The notes: a model not told the origin generated them from the letters alone. Positions 1-6,512 are shown, counted from the first letter of the stretch. The stretch: DNA of 7,315 nucleotides from CAZHDI01 sp964531285 (GCA_964531285.1 CAZHDI010000130.1:1-7315); one strand, 5' to 3'. Numbers and translations: made by a program.

Positions 1-37
1 CGACCAGACGTCCTTCTGGGGCGCGAAGATCGGCTGA
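1..37 (+). CDS. C-terminal end of an unidentified plus-strand protein (partial)
   Basis: Reading from base 2, eleven sense codons give DQTSFWGAKIG and then a TGA stop at 35-37. All eleven codons end in G or C, which is what a real gene in this GC-rich DNA would show and is unlikely to arise by chance. The gene would converge on the blh end at 193 with about 155 bp between them. The fragment is too short to assign a family. I infer a coding end, not a function. Confidence 0.45.
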   Translation, partial: DQTSFWGAKIG

Positions 38-73
38 GGGAGGCACGCCATGGCCTCACAGGGGCAAAAGGAC

Positions 74-110
74 GGCTCTGGCTGAATGCCGAGTGGCACG
101 AGGGAGAGCC
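74..110 (-). terminator. Weak candidate terminator downstream of blh
   Basis: Bases 74-79 (GGCTCT) pair with 105-110 (AGAGCC), and inside them TGCC (87-90) pairs with GGCA (95-98). This gives a nested, imperfect stem-loop about 80 nt past the blh stop. In the minus direction the stem is followed by a short run of four T (GTCCTTTTGC). Stem and T-run are both modest, so this is a tentative end of the pigment operon. The rest of the 38-192 gap holds nothing else I can recognise. Confidence 0.28.
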
Positions 111-192
111 AGCCGCCGAAAAACCCTACAGTCGGAAATTTCGCTGGTCATTGGGCGGCCCGCCGGCTTGCGACACAGGAGAAGCGTCGCTG

Positions 193-1062
193 TCATTCGG
201 TCTTGGTGTCCACGCGTCGGAAGCGATCCACGAGGATCATGTGCGGCACGGTCAATGCGGCCAGACCGATGAAGATGACGCGGATGCCCTGCTCGGTCGT
301 TTCGGCCAACGTTCCGGTCATGCCATTTCGCATTGCCAGCAAGGCGGCCAGCGTGACGATTACGGACAACACCACCGCCGAGCCAAGCGCCCGTCGCCCG
401 TTCGGGACGGCACCCATCGTCGCCGTGAAATGCCGGACGGAATGGAGGCCGCAGAAATAGACCGCAAAATACATTAGCGGCGGCAGCGCCGCCGCGGTCG
501 CCCAGAGCACCGCCAGTTCCAACGTGGCCGGACCGCGCGCGCGAGGGGACGTCAGGGTGGAGACGGCCAGCATCGCCAGTCCGACACCGCCTGCCAGCGC
601 CGCGGCATCGGCGGCCAGCGCGGCGCCCCTCTGCGCGAGCATTGAGAAGATCGCCTCGACCTTGGCGTGGTGCAGCAGCGCCGGCGCCCCCACGGTCGCA
701 AGACCCCCCGACCAACGCAGGGCAGGCAGGTCTTTCGCCCAGTCGTCGGAAAAGTGGAGCATCGAATAGGCGAGAAACACCAGCAGGGCGAAGCCGGGCA
801 GAAGCAGCCAGACCGCGGCCACACCACCCGCGAGCCCGAGATAGAGCGCTGCGAACATCGCCTGCCGCGACCGGGATCGGAGCGGCCAAAGCGCCTCGGC
901 AATCGGCAGATCGAGCGCCCCGTGCGGCAGGCCGAGGATGGCCACCAGCGGCGCCAGCATCAGCACCTGCGCCGGCAGCGTCGGGTCGAGGAGGCCATGC
1001 ACCGCCATGATGCCCACGGACGCCAGCGCGAACAGCGTCGTCTGCCAGTGCGCCGCGATCAT
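193..1062 (-). CDS. blh: Brp/Blh-family beta-carotene 15,15'-dioxygenase
   Basis: This integral membrane oxygenase would cleave beta-carotene at the central double bond into two retinals, the chromophore of the rhodopsin at the operon head. The protein is 289 aa, very hydrophobic, with several membrane segments. The family's conserved histidine motifs are all visible: GLPHGALDL (His47), LHFSDDW (His103), LLHHAK (His131/132), GLHSVRHF (His207, His211) and VPHMILVDR (His274). In this family such histidines hold the iron centre. The start at 1062 is chosen because its ATG overlaps the crtY stop as ATGA (1059-1062), a coupled junction. The open frame runs on upstream inside crtY, but that part is arginine/proline-rich out-of-frame sequence. 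It is the last gene of the operon. The family call is firm. Retinal as product is inferred from the rhodopsin context. Confidence 0.93.
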   Translation of the reverse strand: MIAAHWQTTLFALASVGIMAVHGLLDPTLPAQVLMLAPLVAILGLPHGALDLPIAEALWPLRSRSRQAMFAALYLGLAGGVAAVWLLLPGFALLVFLAYSMLHFSDDWAKDLPALRWSGGLATVGAPALLHHAKVEAIFSMLAQRGAALAADAAALAGGVGLAMLAVSTLTSPRARGPATLELAVLWATAAALPPLMYFAVYFCGLHSVRHFTATMGAVPNGRRALGSAVVLSVIVTLAALLAMRNGMTGTLAETTEQGIRVIFIGLAALTVPHMILVDRFRRVDTKTE

Positions 1063-2168
1063 GCCGGGCGCAGGGCGGCACGAAGGAAGGGCACCGTCGG
1101 GAGCGACGTCATGACCGACAGCCGATCCAGCGGGTGGATCGACCCGGACAGGAAGTGCTCGAGACGGTCGGAGGCCGTGTTGCGGAACAGGCTTTCGAAC
1201 AGGGCCGGTCCGCGATCGGGCATCGTCTGGATGACCTGGAGGAGCACCCGGTCCATGAAGCGGCTGAAGGGCCCGTCGAGAGTGCCCGGCACGTCGCTGC
1301 CCGTGACGAGCGCCCGGGTCACGAGGTCGGCCTGCCGCTGGATCCGCGCGAAGGCGTAGCCGGTTGACGGTCGCGCGGCGCCGCCGCCCAGCCCCATGCG
1401 AATGCACCCGTCAGGGGCCGGGTCGTGAAAGCAGACCTGCATCGGCAGCGCGCCGTGCTCTTCGCGCAGCACCGCGTGATGGCCGGCCTCCAGCGTGTCG
1501 ATCTCCTCTGCAAGCCAGGTCTCGAAGACGTCCCGGCCCGGCGATCTCGGGGCGAAGGACGTGACCTCGACCAGCGCGAGATCGCGCGCATAGGGCAGGA
1601 TGTAGACGAAATCGACACCGGCGCTGCGGGCGGGCCGGAACTGCATCAGCTGCACAACGTCCGGGTCGAACACCGGCCGTTCGGTCCGGACCTCGCGGCC
1701 GAGGAAGAACTGCCCGTAGCCGGGCACCCGTTTCGGCGGCCGCGTGTCGATGACGTGGCGGGCGTTGAAGGCGCCGGTCCCGGTATCGATCTGCCAGCCC
1801 TGCGCGGTCTTGGCGACGTCCTGCGCGGCGGTTCCCAGCGAAAGCTCGGCCCCGCTCTCATCGTCGAGCAGCGCCTGCGCGCGGTCGTAAAAAGCCCCGG
1901 CGCCTACGGTCTGATACCGAAGGTTTCGCGAAGACCGGCGCACAGGCCCGCCGGGGCCGGTCACTTCCCAGGTGGTCCACGAAGTGCGTACACAGTCCTC
2001 GAACGGATCGGGCGCCGTGCGCCAGAAACTCCACGCGCGATCTTCCGAATAGGCCAAGCGTGGCTCAATCACGCGCAGGCTGTGCCCCGATGCGGCAAGC
2101 CGCACTGCGACGCTGAGACCGGCGCAGCCCCCGCCCAGGATAGCGATGTCGACGTCAGGTCGCGCCAT
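1059..2168 (-). CDS. crtY: Lycopene beta-cyclase (CrtY type)
   Basis: This FAD-dependent enzyme would close the beta rings at both ends of lycopene to give beta-carotene, the Blh substrate. The 369-aa protein opens with a dinucleotide-binding fold (DIAILGGGCAGLS, residues 7-19, with an acidic Glu35 at the end of the second strand). It then shows CrtY-family landmarks: SEDRAWSFW (41-49), YGQFFLGREV followed by RPVFDP (151-169), FVYILPYARDLALVEVTSF (187-205) and the P-S-T-G-Y motif (267-271) inside a glycine-rich stretch. The start at 2168 is preferred to the in-frame ATG at 2198 because a perfect AGGAGG sits 6 nt upstream and the protein then begins just before the FAD motif. The first 14 nt overlap the end of crtB, and the stop overlaps the blh start. 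It is full length for the family. Confidence 0.93.
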   Translation of the reverse strand: MARPDVDIAILGGGCAGLSVAVRLAASGHSLRVIEPRLAYSEDRAWSFWRTAPDPFEDCVRTSWTTWEVTGPGGPVRRSSRNLRYQTVGAGAFYDRAQALLDDESGAELSLGTAAQDVAKTAQGWQIDTGTGAFNARHVIDTRPPKRVPGYGQFFLGREVRTERPVFDPDVVQLMQFRPARSAGVDFVYILPYARDLALVEVTSFAPRSPGRDVFETWLAEEIDTLEAGHHAVLREEHGALPMQVCFHDPAPDGCIRMGLGGGAARPSTGYAFARIQRQADLVTRALVTGSDVPGTLDGPFSRFMDRVLLQVIQTMPDRGPALFESLFRNTASDRLEHFLSGSIHPLDRLSVMTSLPTVPFLRAALRPA

Positions 2169-3006
2169 GGTTTGCCTCCTGCCGATGAATCGCACCAATA
2201 AGAAGCTGCGCGGCCACGGCCGTCACGAAGAGCCGCGCCTTGCGATGCCGTGGCACCACGACACGCCCCGACAGGGCGTCGCAATCGCGCGCCCGCAACT
2301 CGTCCCCGATGCCGGCATAGAGCTCCGACGCCGCCGCGACGGCCAGCCGGAGCCGTGGCGGAAGGGCCGGCATCCCCGACCGCCCGGATCGGTAAAGCGC
2401 ATCGGCCTGCCGAAGCAGCGTGGCCACCGCCGCCTGCACGTCACGCGTGGTGTCCGGCGCCCCGTCCACGATTGCCTCGGGCGGATGCGGGCACAGCGTT
2501 GCGGGCAGATAGCGGCGGCCCGCCTCGGCATCGGCGCGCACGTCGCGGCAGATATTGGTCAGCTGCATCGCCTTGCCCAGGTCGCTTGCCGCGGCATGCC
2601 AGCGCGTGTCCACATCGAACAGGACGCAGACCATGATACCGACGGTCCCCGCCACGCCTATGCAATACTGATCGAGCGCAGCGTCGTCCGCGACCGCACA
2701 CGGCCCGGTATCGTCGGCGACCGTCGCGACGAGCTGGCCAAAGGCGGCAAGCCCCGTGGCGTCGCCGGCAAAGAGATCATGCGCCTCGTGCACGAGCGGA
2801 TCATGGCCGTGCGCGCGGGACAGATCCTGTGCCAGATGGACAAGGCGCGCGCGGACTTCGGGCCCGCCGATGGTGTCCGCCAGGTCGTCGACGGTGCGGC
2901 ACAGCGCGTAAAGTCGGGCGACCCGCGCACGTTCGGTGCGTCCCAGCAGGCGCGCCGCAGGGGCGAAGCTGCGCGCGTGGCGACGCATGATCTCCTCTGG
3001 CGTCAT
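2155..3006 (-). CDS. crtB: 15-cis-phytoene synthase
   Basis: This soluble or membrane-associated synthase condenses two geranylgeranyl diphosphates into phytoene, the first committed carotenoid step. The 283-aa protein is a little short for the family. Both aspartate-rich Mg-diphosphate sites are visible: LYALCRTVDDLAD (Asp40, Asp41, Asp44) and QLTNICRDVRADAEAGRRYLP (Asp155, Asp159). The family motif YCIGVAGTVG lies between them (114-123). The start at 3006 is chosen for the ATGA overlap with the crtI stop (3003-3006). A second in-frame ATG at 2988 (Met7) has a GAGGAG only 3 nt before it, too close to be convincing, but a start there would leave the domain intact. The open frame extends upstream to 3333 inside crtI and is not coding there. 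The stop lies 14 nt inside crtY. Confidence 0.94.
   Translation of the reverse strand: MTPEEIMRRHARSFAPAARLLGRTERARVARLYALCRTVDDLADTIGGPEVRARLVHLAQDLSRAHGHDPLVHEAHDLFAGDATGLAAFGQLVATVADDTGPCAVADDAALDQYCIGVAGTVGIMVCVLFDVDTRWHAAASDLGKAMQLTNICRDVRADAEAGRRYLPATLCPHPPEAIVDGAPDTTRDVQAAVATLLRQADALYRSGRSGMPALPPRLRLAVAAASELYAGIGDELRARDCDALSGRVVVPRHRKARLFVTAVAAQLLIGAIHRQEANHGAT
2175..2180 (-). promoter_or_regulatory. Ribosome binding site that decides the crtY start
   Basis: A perfect AGGAGG lies 6 nt before the ATG at 2168, within the 3' end of crtB. It argues for this start over the ATG at 2198 and shows that crtY need not rely only on coupling to crtB translation. Confidence 0.7.
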
Positions 3007-4511
3007 GGGGCACCGACCGGGGCCGGCACGACAGTATCCAGCACCTTGGCCGACGACACCACGCCCGGCAGTCCTGCGCCGGGATGCGTGCCCGCGCCCA
3101 CGAAATACAGCCCGTCCACGCCCTCGGCACGGTTGTGGAACCGGAACCACGCCGATTGCGAGAAGAACGGCGACAACGAGAATCCAGCCCCGTCCACGGA
3201 CAGATAGTCGATGCGGAAATCCTCGGGCGTCATGGCGAATTCGGCCGTGATCGCCTCCGACAGGCCGGGCAGCATCGTCTCGTCCAGCGCCTTCACGATC
3301 CGGTCGCGCAGTTTCGGACCCTCGACCGACCAATCCTGCCCCCCGGCGAGGTTCGGCACCGGGCAGAGCACATAGAAACTGTCACAGCCCTCGGGCGCAA
3401 AGCTCGGATCGGTCGCGGTCGGGCGGTGCACGTAGAGGGAAAAATCGTCGGCCAGCACTTTTTTGTGGAAAATGTCGTTCAGCAGGCCCTTGTAGCGTTC
3501 GCCGAACCAGACGGTGTGGTGGGCGACCTCGGGCCAGGTCCGCTTGGCGCCGAAGAAAAGGACGTATAGCCCCATCGACAGCCGCCCGTGGCGCGACCGC
3601 AGTTTCGCTGTGGAGGACGGGATCTCGGGGGGCAGCATCGTCCGGTAGACATGCACCGGGTCCATGTTGGATACCACGATGTCGGCCGCCAAGTGCCGGC
3701 CATCGTCCAGCACGACGCCGGTGGTGCGCCCGTCCTCGACCGCGATCCGGTCGATCGTCGTGCCAAGCGAGATCCGGATGCCTTCCTCGCGCATCAGCGT
3801 CTCGAGCGCGTCGACCAGCGCGCCGGTGCCGCCCTTGGGAAACCAGATGCCATGCGCCCGTTCGAGGTGGTTGATCATGCCGTAGATGGCGGTCGTGTCG
3901 AACGGGTTGCCGCCGACAAGCAGCGGCTGGATCGAGAAGGCCCGGCGCAGGCGGTCGTCCTTGATGAAGCGGCTGACCATCCCCCAGACGCTTTCGTAGG
4001 ATCGCAGGCGCAGCAGGTGCGGGATCTGCTGCAGCATGAAGCCGAAGGAATGGAACGGCGCCGTCGACAGACGCTTGAAGCCGATGTCGTAGATCTTCTT
4101 TGACCAGGCTCCCATGCGGCGATAGCCCTCGACGTCGCGGGGCGACAGGCGGGCGATCTCGGCCTCGGTCTCGGCCTCCGTCGGGCCGTAGTCGAAGGTC
4201 TCGCCATCGTGGAAATGGAACCGGTACCACGGATCGGGTTCGACCAGTTCGACGTAATCCTCCATGCACCGGCCGAACAGTTCGAACAGCTCCTCGAACA
4301 GGAACGGCGCGGTCAGCACGGTCGGTCCCGCATCGTGGTGAAACCCTTCGTGCTCGAAAACCTGCCCGCGTCCGCCCAGACGGGGGCAGCGGTCGATCAG
4401 GTGCACATCGTATCCGCGGGCGCGCAGGCGCAGAGCGGCGGCGATGCCGCCAAAGCCTGCGCCCGCGACGATCGCGCGCGGCTGCGGGTCCAGACTCGTG
4501 TCACGCGGCAT
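3003..4511 (-). CDS. crtI: Phytoene desaturase, lycopene-forming type
   Basis: This FAD-dependent desaturase/isomerase introduces double bonds into phytoene. Lycopene is the expected product because a lycopene cyclase follows in the operon. The 502-aa length is normal for bacterial CrtI. An N-terminal Rossmann motif AIVAGAGFGG (13-22, Gly17/Gly19/Gly22) is followed by the family stretch LGGRGQVFEHEGF...DAGPTV. The C-terminal CrtI signature LYFVGAGTHPGAGLPGVVSSAK (468-489) is complete. The start at 4511 has GGAG 5 nt upstream and is 12 residues before the FAD motif. It lies inside the 3' end of the crtE frame (115-nt overlap), and its TGA overlaps the crtB start as ATGA. The number of desaturation steps (3 or 4) cannot be read from the sequence and is inferred from CrtY. 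Confidence 0.95.
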   Translation of the reverse strand: MPRDTSLDPQPRAIVAGAGFGGIAAALRLRARGYDVHLIDRCPRLGGRGQVFEHEGFHHDAGPTVLTAPFLFEELFELFGRCMEDYVELVEPDPWYRFHFHDGETFDYGPTEAETEAEIARLSPRDVEGYRRMGAWSKKIYDIGFKRLSTAPFHSFGFMLQQIPHLLRLRSYESVWGMVSRFIKDDRLRRAFSIQPLLVGGNPFDTTAIYGMINHLERAHGIWFPKGGTGALVDALETLMREEGIRISLGTTIDRIAVEDGRTTGVVLDDGRHLAADIVVSNMDPVHVYRTMLPPEIPSSTAKLRSRHGRLSMGLYVLFFGAKRTWPEVAHHTVWFGERYKGLLNDIFHKKVLADDFSLYVHRPTATDPSFAPEGCDSFYVLCPVPNLAGGQDWSVEGPKLRDRIVKALDETMLPGLSEAITAEFAMTPEDFRIDYLSVDGAGFSLSPFFSQSAWFRFHNRAEGVDGLYFVGAGTHPGAGLPGVVSSAKVLDTVVPAPVGAP

Positions 4512-5323
4512 GCATGCTCCGTCATTGCGCTGTCCATCCGGTCAGCGAGGTTGCAAAAGGACGTCCCCACCCGCCCCGGCAGATCCGCCGCGCGGGCGCG
4601 CACGGTTTTCAGCGCCTCTAGCGCGATCATGCGCGTCTCGGACACGCTGCGTGCGCCGGGTGCAAGCAGTTGGCATATGTTGACGCGGTTCGCGGCGGCG
4701 TCCGCGTCGCGATCCCGGATGTCGTCGAGGGCCTGGTAGGCAAGGGCCAGCGTGGCGCCGACCTCGACCGCAATGTCGTCTCCGTCCGCACGGGCCGCCG
4801 CAAGGGCGAGGCGGACAGGCAAGGCAAACAGCGGCCCGGTCTTTTCGGCCACGAGGTCCCGATAGGATGCAAGGTCCAGCGCCGGCTTCATCAAGTCGCG
4901 CGCCTGCCCGCGGGCGGTGCGCGTGGTGGCGTCGTGCAGCAAGGCGATCGCTTTCGCCGGGTCGGGGTGGTGCGCGGCCGAGGCGAAGGCGGCCGAGATC
5001 ATCACGTCCCCGGCGCTGACCGCTGCGGCGGGCCCGAAACGCTGCCAGACGGCGGGATGGCCGCGGCGCGTCGTATCCTGGTCCTGCAGATCGTCATGGA
5101 CCAGCGATGCGTTGTGCAGAAGTTCCGGCCCGCATGCGCAGGCTTCTGCAACCGGATGCGCCAGATCGAGCGCCCGGGCGGCATCGAGCCCGAGCCTGGC
5201 GCGCACGCGATTGCCTCCCGTCGACAGGTGGTACCGCACGGCTTCTGCGACGGGACCGGTGCCGCAGAGATCAATCATGCGCCGGTTGATCGTTTCCAGA
5301 TGGATCGTGGTGTCGGTCGACAT
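4397..5323 (-). CDS. crtE: Polyprenyl (geranylgeranyl) diphosphate synthase, CrtE type, with aberrant C-terminus
   Basis: A trans-isoprenyl diphosphate synthase that should make the C20 GGPP used by CrtB. The first Asp-rich motif is VHDDLQDQDTTRRG (Asp77, Asp78, Asp81, then Arg86-Arg87). It is the short DDxxD form, without the two-residue insertion common in bacterial CrtE/IspA. The second is YQALDDIRD (Asp200, Asp201, Asp204). KTGPLF (161-166) is the usual mid-protein motif. The start at 5323 has GGAG 7 nt upstream. The frame stays open until 4397, so residues 271-308 are read from DNA that also encodes the CrtI N-terminus. This tail is rich in Arg, Ala and Cys and looks unlike family sequence. 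Either the native stop was lost or a one-base shift lies near the 3' end. GGPP as product is inferred from the operon; a shorter or longer chain is not excluded by the motifs. Confidence 0.88.
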   Translation of the reverse strand: MSTDTTIHLETINRRMIDLCGTGPVAEAVRYHLSTGGNRVRARLGLDAARALDLAHPVAEACACGPELLHNASLVHDDLQDQDTTRRGHPAVWQRFGPAAAVSAGDVMISAAFASAAHHPDPAKAIALLHDATTRTARGQARDLMKPALDLASYRDLVAEKTGPLFALPVRLALAAARADGDDIAVEVGATLALAYQALDDIRDRDADAAANRVNICQLLAPGARSVSETRMIALEALKTVRARAADLPGRVGTSFCNLADRMDSAMTEHACRVTRVWTRSRARSSRAQALAASPPLCACAPADTMCT

Positions 5324-5358
5324 TCTGAACTCCGGAAGTCATGAAAGGACGCGAAAAT

Positions 5359-5384
5359 GGCCGCCCGCATCGAGGCGGGCGGCC
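5359..5384 (-). terminator. GC-rich hairpin between rhodopsin and crtE: attenuator or partial terminator
   Basis: A perfect 10-bp inverted repeat, GGCCGCCCGC (5359-5368) and GCGGGCGGCC (5375-5384), encloses a 6-base loop. It begins 7 nt after the rhodopsin stop in the minus direction and is followed by ATTTTCGCG, a run of only four T. Stem strength and placement fit an intrinsic terminator, and the short T-run suggests leaky stopping. That would give abundant rhodopsin mRNA and less read-through into crtE-blh. A 3' mRNA-stabilising hairpin is an equal alternative. No obvious separate promoter is visible in the 68-bp gap. Confidence 0.7.
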
Positions 5385-5391
5385 GTAAAGA

Positions 5392-6168
5392 TCACTCGGC
5401 CGGCTGCGGCGTGGCCTTCATGCTTTCGAAGTAGGCCTTGCTCTTGCGCTGCGCGATCATGAAGATCAGCACGCCAAACACGGCCTTGGCCACGATGTCC
5501 GCGATGGTGTAACCCACCTCGATCACGGTCGTGGCAGCGGCACCTTCAAGCCCTATGGCCCCGGCGAAGTAGACGACCGGGTAGAACGCCCAGCTGCCGA
5601 TTACGACATAGCGTGCCGCGCTGACGAGGCCACGTGCATCTTCGGGCTGGCTCTCGATCGACTTGGACAGGCCAACGAACAACTCGTAGACGATCCACAG
5701 GAACGGGATCATCGACGCGATGCCCCAGAACCAGCGTGCGCCGGCGGTCTCTGCAACCTCGCCCGGATAGCCGAGCGCGATCATCAGGGCCGCCAGCAGG
5801 CCAAGCCGCGTCGCGCGCGACACCGTCTCGGACCGGCTGAGCCCCATCACGAGGATAAGTTCGACCAGCAGCAGCGGCACGGTCAGCAGCCAGTCGACGT
5901 ACCGATACGCCTGGTTGAACGCGTACCCGGTCGTTGTGATCGTGCCGTCGGCCACATTGAAAGCGGCCTCCCAGCTCTCGAAGATCCGGAAGTAGTGATA
6001 GGCTGCGATGAAGGTCACCAGACCGGTGATCGTCATCGCCGTCTTGTATTGCGGCGCGACCTGCGACCGACCAAGCCAAAAGAAAATGGTGGCCGCCGCC
6101 AGGGTCGCGAACGCAAACGAAAACGCATTGTAAATGAGGTCGTATTGCCCCACCGACAGACTTTCCAT
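5392..6168 (-). CDS. Xanthorhodopsin/proteorhodopsin-type light-driven proton pump
   Basis: A seven-helix retinal protein of the inner membrane, 258 aa. By eye the helices lie near 10-32, 42-66, 84-108, 120-138, 145-168, 182-204 and 215-240. Helix C carries RYVDWLLTVPLLLVE with Asp92 (proton acceptor), Thr96 and Glu103 (proton donor), the DTE pattern of outward proton pumps. His58 in AYHYF matches the histidine that pairs with the acceptor. Lys228 in ADIVAKAVFG is the retinal Schiff-base lysine and Asp224 the second counterion. Leu100 sits at the proteorhodopsin 105 tuning position, predicting green absorption. Gly149, aligned from the YEL end of helix E, replaces the bulky Phe152 of proteorhodopsin, as in antenna-binding xanthorhodopsin. 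There is no signal peptide. The start at 6168 has AAAGGAG 6 nt upstream. It heads the operon that makes its own retinal. Confidence 0.96.
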   Translation of the reverse strand: MESLSVGQYDLIYNAFSFAFATLAAATIFFWLGRSQVAPQYKTAMTITGLVTFIAAYHYFRIFESWEAAFNVADGTITTTGYAFNQAYRYVDWLLTVPLLLVELILVMGLSRSETVSRATRLGLLAALMIALGYPGEVAETAGARWFWGIASMIPFLWIVYELFVGLSKSIESQPEDARGLVSAARYVVIGSWAFYPVVYFAGAIGLEGAAATTVIEVGYTIADIVAKAVFGVLIFMIAQRKSKAYFESMKATPQPAE

Positions 6169-6174
6169 GGTTCG

Positions 6175-6181
6175 CTCCTTT
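6175..6181 (-). promoter_or_regulatory. Strong ribosome binding site of rhodopsin
   Basis: In the minus direction AAAGGAG ends 6 nt before the rhodopsin ATG. It is one of the two best Shine-Dalgarno matches in the window, which fits high expression of the pump, and it fixes the start codon. Confidence 0.75.
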
Positions 6182-6207
6182 CTGCATGCGTTCGTATACG
6201 CGAGCGG

Positions 6208-6236
6208 AAAATAGCCGTGTCTTCCCTACTAGACAG
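6208..6236 (-). promoter_or_regulatory. Tentative rhodopsin-operon promoter
   Basis: On the minus strand a TATTTT (6208-6213) could act as a -10 box and CTGTCT (6231-6236) as a -35 with a 17-nt spacer, giving a leader of roughly 30 nt before the rhodopsin ATG. The match to sigma-70 consensus is poor (4/6 and 3/6). The position and the palindrome next to the -35 are the main support. An alternative sigma factor site is possible. Confidence 0.25.
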
Positions 6237-6238
6237 GT

Positions 6239-6257
6239 CATGAGACAATCTGTCATG
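6239..6257. promoter_or_regulatory. Imperfect palindrome upstream of rhodopsin, candidate operator
   Basis: CATGAGACAATCTGTCATG contains a perfect GACA-ATC-TGTC core (6244-6254) whose flanks CATGA and ATG continue the dyad with a small mismatch. A further GACA half-site lies at 6232-6235. It abuts the candidate -35, so a bound regulator could control the whole operon. In addition TGT (6251-6253) and ACA (6265-6267) are separated by 11 nt, one short of the TGT-N12-ACA spacing of PpsR/CrtJ sites. The binding protein is unknown. Confidence 0.35.
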
Positions 6258-6269
6258 CGCGACTACAGG

Positions 6270-6280
6270 GGGAATTTCCC
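6270..6280. repeat. Short inverted repeat in the rhodopsin upstream region
   Basis: GGGAATTTCCC is a 5-bp-arm palindrome around one central base, about 105 bp upstream of the rhodopsin ATG. It could be a protein-binding dyad, but short GC-arm palindromes occur by chance. Confidence 0.25.
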
Positions 6281-6512
6281 TCAAGATCGTCGGACCGGTA
6301 AGGGATTTTCCGCTTTCGATGGGCCATCGAGATGAAGCCATCGCCCCGGAAAACGTCTTGGTCCCAAGGTTGCGGATTGTCTTCGCCTTGCAACTGATTG
6401 AGGCGGGACATTGGTCGGCGCGCTGTGCTAAGCGAAACTTGCCTAGGCTCGCAGGTCCCGATCTTAACAGACCGCTTTCCGAGCCTTCGCTTGCTGACCT
6501 GTACGGGGCTCC

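Larger units (their letters stand above)
6169..6512. other. Non-coding region between rhodopsin and the insertion sequence
   Basis: These roughly 340 bp hold the rhodopsin leader, the candidate promoter and the palindromes listed separately, all below 6290. From about 6290 to the suspected insertion-sequence end near 6513 I see no convincing gene, RNA or repeat. Base composition is visibly less GC-rich than in the operon. A plus-strand open frame from 6319 runs into the element and resembles nothing known. Confidence 0.5.

Noticed and set aside
1063..1407. Upstream extension of the blh frame inside crtY
   Set aside because: The extension is Arg/Pro-rich out-of-frame sequence; the ATGA junction at 1059-1062 gives the natural start.
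1425..2201. Plus-strand open frame of 258 codons opposite crtY
   Set aside because: It is the antisense shadow of crtY with no recognisable domain.
2146..3207. Long plus-strand open frame of 353 codons opposite crtB and crtI
   Set aside because: It is antisense to genes with complete family motifs, its product is Arg/His/Pro-rich, and long open shadows are expected in GC-rich DNA.
3007..3333. Upstream extension of the crtB frame inside crtI
   Set aside because: It shows no phytoene synthase homology by eye and overlaps the conserved CrtI C-terminal signature in another frame.
6193..6200. CGTATACG palindrome in the rhodopsin leader
   Set aside because: An 8-bp palindrome alone is common by chance and has no partner nearby.
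6251..6267. PpsR/CrtJ binding site (TGT-N12-ACA)
   Set aside because: The spacing is 11, only one copy is present and no photosynthesis genes are in view, so I do not call it as such.
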